Shown piece after piece: positions 54,836 through 64,000 of a stretch of DNA of 64,000 nucleotides. The notes under the pieces are model-generated. The model saw nothing but the letters and a program-made list of their open reading frames with translations. It did not search any database and was not told the DNA's origin. The DNA is taken from contig NW_002060949.1 in assembly GCF_000150275.1 (NCBI RefSeq), forward strand, positions 5,331,193-5,395,192, given 5' to 3'. Position numbers and translations under genes: made by a program. Numbering within the stretch: the stretch's first letter is position 1; each line of letters begins with the position of its first letter. Source of the stretch: Trichoplax adhaerens. Taxonomy: Eukaryota > Placozoa > Uniplacotomia > Trichoplacea > Trichoplacidae.

Positions 54836-57145
54836 CTAATTTCTACCAGGTAAACGATTAATTTGACGTTCAATAACGATAGTCCCACTAATAATGTCAT
54901 ATGCGGTTCTTCCATGCTTGAATAACATAATTGTTAAAATAACAGGAAAGAAAAACATGGTAGAAAAGTTCTTTATCACAGACCTCATGATAGACCTATA
55001 TTGAAAAAGCGATACGGTGTTAAGTTTGAGCGTGACATACAACTATGAGAGGACAATGAATTATAAGGAGATAGGGCTTTCATTATTCAGTAGTAATAAC
55101 ACATTGCTAAGACTAGAAGTATTCTTGGTTAAATGTTACCTAGTTCTATGTTAATGTAAACAGAATCAGTATACATATTCAAATTTAATTTATCAAACCT
55201 TTGCCAGTTTAAACTATCTCCTGGAAATACTTGTACGTATCCGTGATTGTTTCCTGTATTGCCATCATCGATAATAGCATCACATGCAATTACCTGTATA
55301 CCAACAATTAACTTCCCAATTGTCATACCGTTACCAACGCCTTTGTACAGGCAAATAGTCTTCAATGAAGAGTAATATTTACACGTCATATAATTTTAAA
55401 AACTTTCAAGTATATTAGGGCTATGCACAATTGTATCAGCCAATAAAGTTACGTGATTGATTAATGTTATATTAAGAGTAAGTAAACCCCACGATAACGC
55501 TTGTTAGAGAATAGAATTACGGCAAAGTTGCATTGCTACTGCTGCTTAGCTGTACACTGTAAGTCTATATGCCATAGATACAGTATAATAAAGACTGCAT
55601 AATAATCCAGGTCGTACATATTGGAATAATCCAGCAGAAAATAGCAATTATAACTCTTTATCGATACCATACAGTAGGTTAAAATACAGTAACTACGAGT
55701 CTGTGAGCACACAAGAGTCTAATCAAACCTAATACGTAACATAGCTGCTTATCCTATAGATTAATTTATGTTAGCATATAGTAAATACCATTTAACAGTA
55801 CAGTACATTGTAAAAGCTCTATTTGTTAAAGCTTCTCTAGAAGTAACCATTAGTAATAACTTAGCACTAACAGGGACTACTAAAACACGTAATTTCTAGC
55901 ATAACTATCCTAAAATATACAGTAGACATTTTATGTTACCTTACATACCTCAATAATGAAGACAAATATTCTATAAAATATCGCGTAAACGATAATCAAT
56001 TGTAAATCTTCGGCGTTGTATCTATCTTCTATTAAAACACGCAATTGTGCTTGAGAGAATTTAGCTTCGATCCTGTTTAGACCCGAAAAATAAAGATACA
56101 TTTAAAAAAAAGTAGTCTTTAAAGCTACAGTACAAGTATACAGTATAGTAACTATTCTGAGGATAGTGAAAAGAAATGACTTTCTGAAATTGATTGGCAA
56201 TACATTACTGAATGAATCTTAAAAATAGGTCGTATACAGTAGACGTTTGCAATATCAAATTATTGGACTGTATCTAATTTACTATCAACTACAATACAAT
56301 AGCAATTGCAGCACTAGCTTTATGGCTTGAAGATAAGCAAGGTGATCAATGCTGACGAATAACCAATTTCATTGTGATTGATATTAGATACTAAAATCAA
56401 ATCAGTTTGACAAAAGTAATTACTGAATTGTTTGGAATTATCAATATGAAAACTCACCCGTGATAAGACAATATCATGGTTTTAACTGTGAAGATTATGA
56501 GAAAGTCAATCATTTCAGCAAATACCCTTTTTGCAAGACTTGCAGGTTTAACTCCTATTCAATAAAAACAAGTATTCAATCCAAGCTATTCGCTGTAAAC
56601 ATGCACTAAAATATTGATGTAGACGTGTAACAATTTTCTTCATGTACGAATATCTACATTAGATGTATATCGTTAACAGGTACACTGGTACAGTACAGTG
56701 CTCCATTAGATAAAATGCATGTAGTGACTAATGATTCAATCTACAAGTCAGTCTTTAGCTAAATGAGAGCAATTTCCAAACCTTGCTGTCTATTGAGGAG
56801 ACGAGTTGTGCGCCTGATGTGAGTTGACGAATTGGTATTGGTTGTACTTGGTGATTGATTGCTATTGGGCTGATTTCTGTTTATTTGGTTGTTTTTGTAA
56901 TAATTATTATAATGTAATAATGCCATATAATGATTGTAGTAATAGTAGTAGTAGAAATAATATTGCCATATCCTAGTCAACGTGTGGATATCGTTTTTAT
57001 TTACACCGTGATTATGATCACCGCCATTATTTTTGGCTTCATTTTGATTGTCTGGCGTATCTTTTCCCCCTTGATCGTTCTCCTCCTTTTGGTTTCTTTG
57101 TTTTAAATCGTTATCGTTCTGACGGCTGCCAACGGATGTCGCCAT
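54836..57145 (-). CDS. FAM8A1: FAM8A1-like RDD-domain membrane protein, 300 aa, 5 exons
   Basis: FAM8A1 is an ER membrane protein that binds HRD1 and helps assemble the ER-associated degradation complex. Exons in coding order: 56782-57145, 56458-56551, 55949-56072, 55199-55359, 54836-54995; 903 nt in frame. Residues 1-120 are a hydrophilic Asn/Gln/Lys-rich tail containing a striking Tyr-rich stretch (IWQYYFYYYYYYNHY), matching the aromatic WLWQSY region of vertebrate FAM8A1. The RDD domain follows: membrane segment 1 in FAEMIDFLIIFTVKTMILS, segment 2 in LIIVYAIFYRIFVFIIE, then GNGMTIGKLIVGIQVIACD, and segment 3 in VIKNFSTMFFFPVILTIMLF followed by HGRTAYDIISGTIVIER, nearly identical to the family end. 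Two donors are weak GTTTG sites (after QQ and after LNWQ); they are chosen because they alone keep the frame and give a gap-free match. It converges on CCS. Confidence 0.92.
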
Positions 57146-57421
57146 GATGCTAATTTGCGCAATAAATAATACTATTTCTCCCTTGTTTTTAGATTGTTAT
57201 TAAATATAAAGTCATAATCAAGTGGATTTTATAAGCCACAGTCGAGTTTCGCGTTAGTAATACTAATCTTCGCTCAACAACTGTAAGACGTCCACTGGCA
57301 CTTGTGACTTGTGACTAGGTTACCTGGGTAATATACTGTAGGCTCTTCCGTCCGTCCCATACACATGGTAGACTGTATCACACACCCGGCAATATACAGT
57401 ATACTACCCGGCCATAACCTT
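57146..57421. other. FAM8A1 5' flank
   Basis: Promoter/5' UTR region of the minus-strand FAM8A1 gene. Contains ATATACTGTA and ATATACAGTATACT words but no dense GTAC array. Confidence 0.4.
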
Positions 57422-58372
57422 GTCAAAATATCATTCCTGTAGAATTTCTATTAGGACTACAAATGTCAAGCGGAGAAGAGATTTTTCTCTGATCTCTATA
57501 AATGACGAATAACCCAGCGTATATATTGAATAAAATATTCCATATTTTGCCTAAAAAATCTATAGTGAGATACTAACGTTGGCCTACTGTGTACTCAGTG
57601 TGCAGTACTGTGAAGTCACGGCAGTGTACGTCTATACTGCAATATAGTACGCGTCAAAATGGGATTCCTTCACAATTTCGATTAGGACTACAAATGCCAA
57701 GTGGAGAAGAGATTTTCCTCTGACCTCTATACATTACGAATAACTACCTACATACTGAATAAAATATTCTATATTTTACCGTAAAAATCGACAGCGTTGG
57801 CCCATTGTAGACTTAGTGTGCAGTCACTGCAGAATACCACTATACTGTAATATACTGTAGTATGCGTCAAAATGGGATTCCTTCACAATTTCTATTAGGA
57901 CTAGAAATGTCAAGAGGAGAAGAGATTTTCTTCTGATCTCTATACATTACGAATAACTTTACCTACATATTATAAATAAAATATTTCTATGTCAAAAATC
58001 TATAGTGAAATATTTACGTTGGCCTATTATGGACTCAGTCTGCAGTCATTGCAGTGTATAATATAGTACGCGTCGAAATGTGATTTTTCACAATTTCTAT
58101 TAGAACTAGAAATATCAAAGATCTTCCCTTAGTCTCTATAATTACGAATAGCCCTACATACATATTGAATAAAATATTCTATATTTTGTCTTAACCTATA
58201 GCGAAATACAAACGTTGGCCCACTTGGACTCAGCGTGCAGTCATTGTAGTATACTGTACACTAGTATAATACTCTTATAGTACGCGTCAAAATGGGATTT
58301 CTTCACAATTTCTATTAGGACTAGAAAAAGGCAAAGCAGAGAAGAGATTTCACCTAATCTCTATGTCTACTG
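57422..58372. repeat. Tandem repeat, ~4.4 copies of a 205-232-bp unit
   Basis: Units begin with GTCAAAATGGGATTCCTTCA-style sequence near 57422, 57655, 57867, 58073 and 58287. Shared words: AATTTCTATTAGGACTA, AATGTCAAG-GGAGAAGAGATTTT, CTGATCTCTATA, ACGAATAAC, TGAATAAAATATTCTATATTTT, ACGTTGGCC, GACTCAGTGTGCAGTCA and TATAGTACGCGTC. The last unit breaks off after CTAATCTCTAT. Divergence between copies indicates an old array. Confidence 0.88.
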
Positions 58373-59183
58373 TAGTATGAGCAAGCAGCAAAGAGCAGTA
58401 TAGTGGTCATGATACAATATGGAAAGACTCTAGTACAGTATAGAAAGCTTTTAGACTTGACTACTATGTGATACTAGCTAGAATAATATTTAGAGCTAGT
58501 TTAATTAAAGAATCGACTAATTTAGATCAGATAGTGCGTACTGATAGTGAGTAAAACACAAATAAATATTTCAATTAATTAATAACAATAATCAGAAATC
58601 TTATTCGCACGCCATAGTGTGCGAATTCAGCAAGTAGTATAATAAAATGAGTAATATAGATAGTAGTAACATCTTAAGGGTAGAATACTATAAACTGATG
58701 ATAAGGGTATCTAGTTCTAAAAAACTGATAGATGAGTCGTACATGCAAATCGACCCCAAATTAAAAAATTGCATTCATCACTCTCGATATAGAATTGCAA
58801 GTATATTTCTATTTTATTCCATTTTAAGTTCCATTGGACTATTATAAAGTGATACGAAGTTGCTTAATAAATTCAATTCAATTAATCCCTTCACAAATTT
58901 TTGTTTTTCCCAAACAGGAATCGTGTTCTCAAGAATGGATCATTTACGTGAAATCCATTGCTAATAAGATCTACGTACATTAGCGAATCCAACAAAGACA
59001 GTCTTCATTTACATTATACCAGCACATACAGCTAATTAAGGATAAAACTGCAATCATCGTAGAAATCGTCGAATATCTTATTACAGTAGGAAAGATCATG
59101 AATCAGCTTAATCAATCAGAATAGAATTATCGTACGAGAAATATAAATGATCCATTCAAACTGCTAAATTGACCCAGGAGTAT
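58373..59183. other. Intergenic between satellite and WDR35 3' end
   Basis: A short inverted repeat lies at 58603-58626 (arms ATTCGCAC and GTGCGAAT). A 66-codon plus-strand open frame at 58647-58847 has no recognisable domain and is probably chance. The remainder should be WDR35 3' UTR. Confidence 0.45.
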
Positions 59184-62100
59184 CTAGTAATAGCTATCGT
59201 TTAAATTAGATTGCGATTTATTATAGAGGGGCGTATGACATAACGGGCAATTTTGTAAGCGAATAATTTCCTGCTCAAAAGCCTTATGCTTACAAACGTT
59301 ACACATCCAGAAATGATAACTCATTACTGGCCGACCTGTGACAATGCAAATTGGAAAATTGTTCTCACAGTTCGGACAAACTGGTAAGTAATCTGGGATA
59401 AGAGTCTCGCAATGGGAACATTCCGCCTTATTATTTCGGATATCTTTGGGTGGATGCCTGAAATAAGCAATTACAATCGGCGGATGAATATAAATTAGAT
59501 CTTCGTAGAAATACTAACTTAGAGTACTTAATCTACGATATACAAGGGAGTAACGCAAGGGATAACCATTCTAGTCTTGACTAACCTGCTAAAGATATCT
59601 AATGCAAGATCTTCATAACTCTGCCTCTGACTATCAGTAAAACTTTCCATACTCTCTAACTTTATAAAGGCCTATAATAAAATCAATGCAATCGTTATAG
59701 TATTTCTTTCTGATCATGGAACATAATGTATCAATTAATTACATTTTACTATAATGCTCGTGTAATAATGCTGTAGCAAACCTTGGATGCTATTCCGTAG
59801 CATTTATTAGAAATGCTAGCCAAGACCAAAAGCGAATAAACTCTCTCGGAGTCAATGAAGTCTTCAAAATCGCGTAAGTGTAAAGCCTAGAGGTAATCAA
59901 TCTACTGTTACATAGCAAATATCTAATGATATGATAATGATTAAGTGGAAAAATCTTCAATAGCAAATTGAGGTCAAAACTTATCATTACCGTTTTCATT
60001 GCTGCATCAAATTGGCCATCATAGAGTTGTCTCTGAGCCAATAAATAGAAGTGGAATGCCTACGGAAATTATGATAAAAATTTCATGACTTGGCCTATCC
60101 AAGCATCTATAGCTCATAGGTATGAGTGTTACTAATCTTCTCTGTAATTAAAATAAGATAGTAATGATATTCTATTCCGGCTTTTATAATTATACAAATT
60201 ATTGTAGGCCTTATTATCGTCTACATACAGTACTTTGACAAAATGTCCTTAAACATCTCTTGTTTTATAACAGGTCAATTTTAACTAATCATACATTACT
60301 ATTAATAAGCAAGTTTCTGCGAAATAATCTTGTAAAAATCACTACAAATAGGTAACATCATTCCGTGAAATAACCATTGATTTCATAATATTACCTCAGC
60401 TCCACGCCATGCATTGTCCATTGTCTTGGTATCTCCATCCATGCTATCTCCATCTACAAAAAGGCTGGTCAGAGTTGCAGTTGTCTACCAGATATTATAG
60501 CATGCAGTTAGATATACTATTAAAGAAGTAATAAAGTAATTGATAATTGGCAATCTAAAATTTACATTGTCTTGTCCAGATGTTCCTTGTACACGTTGTT
60601 TCATATAAGAAACATGATTCTCCACCTAAAGAATTTTAATTCAAGCAATTTCTAATTAAGAATTATTTGAAATAAACTTCAATGAATTATTATATTTCAC
60701 TTGAAGTACCGTAATACATAGTATAGTCTTATAATATAAGGTAGATATCATACCATCAATGCGGCTAATACGTATAATTTCTTAGTTCGCATTGGTTTAT
60801 TGCCAACTGCAGCACTTTCTTTAGCCAACTGTCGAAATTAAATTAAGCAATGATAGTAAATTAATTTTTAGTGTTTATAATATTTGGCTGGAGTTATTTT
60901 AATTTAATATCATCACAAGAATTTTTCAGGTCAAATTTTTTCCCACAATATCGCATATGTATAGTACCTGGTATAACAATTTAGCAGCTTGGACGTGGCG
61001 ACTTGCTTTACGATATAATTCGATGGCATTTAATACTTTGCTCTTTTCAAGCAAGTGAGAAGCATACTTTGCTAATAAATTATCAATTTCCTTCATATTA
61101 TTGGCACGAGCTAAATTAACCGCTTGATCCCATTGATTTAAATTTACGCATGTATCAATTGCCATCTTTATTTTACCACACTAAAATGGAGTTAACAAAC
61201 ACCACTTAATATGGATTTAATCAATTTTATTTATTAAAAATACAATATATACCTTCATGTAAGATCGAACAGCTGGTTCACACATCCCAACGGTGAAAAA
61301 CATATTCCCTATTTCCTGTAAGGAATAGACAATTCTTAATTATAACAAACAACATTATAGATAGATTGAATAAAATACATTAATGAAAATTTAATGCCAT
61401 TAACTTGTAATACTAATAGAAGAGTATCCTAGAATTACTTACAGCTAGTAGAGGATGATTTTCAGGTACAGAATTCATTAAATTATCTAAACCTTCAAAA
61501 TCTTCTAACATGTAGTAACATTCCGCTAAACGATTCTGATTATGTCCCACTACATATTGTCGAATTGCATCGCGCCTGATATCAATTAAGCCCAACACCA
61601 ATGAAAGAACATAACAATTTTAGATTAAAAGACCAATCGAATAAATATAGCTGATAATTGAATGAATGCTATGTTATGAGTATATTTATATTTGAATTCT
61701 AGTGAAATTTTTTCAACAAAGTAGTACAAATATTATCATTGTTAATTTCATTATATAGTACAAGGTTTAACGATCTGTTACAAGTATAAGGCATCATATA
61801 CGAGTATATCATAAAAATTTATCTACAAGCAAGGTAATATGAAACTAATATCATTTGCATTTATACTTATCGAAAAAATATTTATGATAAAAATCTTTAC
61901 AAGTGCTTAGAAGATCTATTCTAAACCTTATTTATAGTACTAACCAACGATGCCGATCTGCATAGTAATCGCCGATTGCGTTATGTGATTGCCTCACCAA
62001 ATTATCATCACCTCCACCCCCTTCGGTTTTAAGTAATTGAGATACACGGAACCAGTCACCAAGTTTAACACGCATATCGATAGCAAGGTCTCTGTATTAA

Positions 62101-63886
62101 AGCAATTATATGATAAAATCTTCAATAAATTCACAAAACTGTAAGAAATCTATTAGGTATCAGTATTTAAAAAATCAAAGAAAGACTATAATTACTTATT
62201 TGATGCTAGATAATTAAAAGTTAATTTAGTGCATTAGACGATACCTTCTATCCATATCAAAATAGTAACTTTCTGCTTCATCAAATCTTTTAAAGTAAGC
62301 AGAAATTTCGGCTAACTTCTTTTTTTCACTCTAAAATATGGGAAAATACTAGGTCATATTTCGTTTTTAAGTAATGGCGCTTCATGATTATGACAGATTA
62401 GCCTATCATTATCCAGAGATAGGACATATACGCGTATGCTACTACAGGAACCACTATGGAAATAAAATTAAAGATTTATCTTTCAGCTAACAACTTACGT
62501 CCAATTTATGCAAACTCTTCACAAACTGAATACCCTGATAATCCAAGTATCTTACAAATGCCTTTTCAGCAATTTTTAAATCCAAATTGCTAAGGGAATA
62601 CTCTGCTAAGAGTCTCCATAATCGAGGATGAGGATTTTCTTCAATAAATTGATAGGAATCGCCTATACCAACTTCACTTTGTGCAAGAAGCTCTCGAGTA
62701 TCACGTAAAGACTAAAACAAATACAATTTAGTATATTAGCTGCACTGTAGATGAAATAGGGCAAAATCCACTAATTTGTATAATTGTACTGTAACTAGCA
62801 CAACATATAATTTTATATGATGATAACGTGCTATTTTGATATAGAATGCAAAAAACTTGTATACTTCAAATTTATTAGGATTTTGCCGCATTTTACGCAG
62901 TATTAACTTACTCGTGTTTCAATATCCAAAATTAAGTTATTAGTCGGATTGTCAGGATCCTAAATATAAATTATGCAAATTATCCACTTTAATTATCATA
63001 GTTGTAAATTTGCGCTATTTAAATAGTCTAAATAATTTCAATACAATCTTTTGACCATGAGAAATCCATACCTTAAATACTTCATCAAGTAAAACGGATC
63101 GAACTTCCAAATCGTTGAATTTACAAATGTAACCAGAACTTGTAATCGGTTCCTTTATTTGTAATAAAAGTGTAAGCTTATCACAAAACATCGATAAAAT
63201 ATTTTTGTAAAATTGAATTTTAACTTATTTATATTAGGTTAGATTATGTCGAAAATTCTAGGTCTTGCAATTAAAAATCTATTGATAAATATAACTATTT
63301 CCCCGGAAGTACGTTACTCGCAGCTAGTAATGATATTAAAGAGCTATAATCACTATTGTTTTGGTAACAATACCTCTGGATCCATATTGCGAAAAATATA
63401 CATTCTTGTCTTCTCTGTCATAGCGAATAGGTCAGGTCGATCCTATTAGTTAAGAATATTATTTAGAATCCTGCGAAATAAATAAGGCATGAAAAAGTAT
63501 ACAAGCAATATTCTTTATCGATAGAATCTCTTATGAAAATTAATATTTTGCCTACTTCGGCCCATTTCATATCCCAAACATCTTTCCTTTCAAAGGAGAG
63601 TTGTTCTCCTTTTTCGCCATCAGATGATACAATATCCTAAGCGTAACCATTTAAATAAAATGTAAATATTTAGGTAATTTTTAAGATTGCTTTCATTCCG
63701 CTTGAAATTCCATTTATAACAACTTACCAAATCAAAGAATGATAAGATACCAGAAATATCAATAAATGCTAATCGCGTTGAGTTACAGTTCAACGATAGT
63801 CTATATGGTCGACATTTTAACATATTTTTCATTTCTAGTGCAAGATGTGGTAGTGAATAGCGATGAATTGTGCCAGACTCGCGTCC
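59184..63886 (-). CDS. WDR35: WDR35/IFT121, C-terminal half (5' end beyond window)
   Basis: IFT-A subunit of intraflagellar transport, needed for retrograde transport and entry of membrane cargo into cilia. Eighteen exons in coding order: 63728-63886, 63556-63636, 63374-63442, 63072-63152, 62912-62959, 62499-62711, 62245-62330, 61945-62091, 61443-61575, 61254-61316, 60968-61181, 60754-60828, 60566-60625, 60395-60484, 59991-60059, 59782-59886, 59586-59671, 59184-59457. The end of the second WD40 propeller is seen in [19 protein letters not shown] and [14 protein letters not shown]/alpha-solenoid region follows ([85 protein letters not shown]). The C-terminal zinc-binding region has paired CxxC motifs ([34 protein letters not shown]). 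The match to the animal family is continuous. The N-terminal propellers lie past base 64000. Confidence 0.93.
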
Positions 63887-64000
63887 CTAAAATATTTAAT
63901 TAATGAGTGAGATAATTATAGTCTCTAGTTTTATTTAAAACATTCCCAAAAGGATAGAAGTTAGAGTCAGTTAGTATCTTAGTCCTATAAGACAAAGGAT

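Noticed and set aside
58647-58847. 66-codon plus-strand frame
   Set aside because: No domain, biased AT-rich composition, and isolated from other exons; a chance frame is more likely.

Overview
The window is nuclear DNA from an animal. It is roughly two-thirds A+T by eye. Genes are split into many short exons by GT-AG introns of about 50-400 bp (a few over 1 kb), and conserved metazoan proteins can be assembled exon by exon. Six recognisable single-copy animal genes (LRRC9, UBR5, PREP, CCS, FAM8A1, WDR35/IFT121) and a RAB32 family lie at about one gene per 6-7 kb. Compact genes, very conserved protein sequences and AT-rich repeat-poor introns fit an early-branching animal. A placozoan (Trichoplax/Hoilungia type) is my best guess, but this is an inference from genome style, not a demonstrated identity.

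Layout. 1-5675 (+): C-terminal half of LRRC9, 5' end outside the window. 6056-19366 (-): UBR5, a giant HECT/UBR-box ubiquitin ligase, nearly complete; its first coding exon was not found. 19367-22794: head-to-head intergenic region with hairpins and dense palindromic ACTGTACAGT arrays. 22795-38200 (+): three tandem segmental copies of a RAB32-like small GTPase gene. Two look intact (217 aa each) and the third is a clear pseudogene. They are separated by duplicated flanks, a 168-bp tandem repeat and a fragment of a prolyl endopeptidase exon. 38901-44557 (-): complete prolyl endopeptidase (PREP) with a tandem repeat in intron 1. 44957-45960 (+): heavily decayed RAB32-like relic. 46943-48533 (-): a canonical RAB32/38 gene, first exon not found. 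48534-51569: second head-to-head intergenic region, again with dense ACTGTACAGT arrays. 51570-54173 (+): complete copper chaperone for superoxide dismutase (CCS). 54836-57145 (-): complete FAM8A1 (RDD membrane protein of the ERAD machinery). 57422-58372: about 4.4 copies of a 205-232 bp tandem repeat. 59184-63886 (-): C-terminal half of WDR35/IFT121, continuing past the window end.

The genes do not form a pathway. Two (LRRC9, WDR35) belong to or are associated with cilia, two (UBR5, FAM8A1) with ubiquitin-dependent protein quality control, one with copper delivery, one with peptide cleavage, and the RAB32 group with lysosome-related organelle traffic. The most notable local biology is the RAB32 expansion. 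A canonical gene is accompanied by a young tandem array of divergent paralogues with altered switch II sequences, at least two dead copies, and a PREP exon relic implying that the duplicated block once carried both genes. The second notable signal is that self-complementary GTAC-rich arrays fill both divergent-promoter intervals. All exon boundaries were read by eye from splice signals and reading frame; none has been tested with transcripts.
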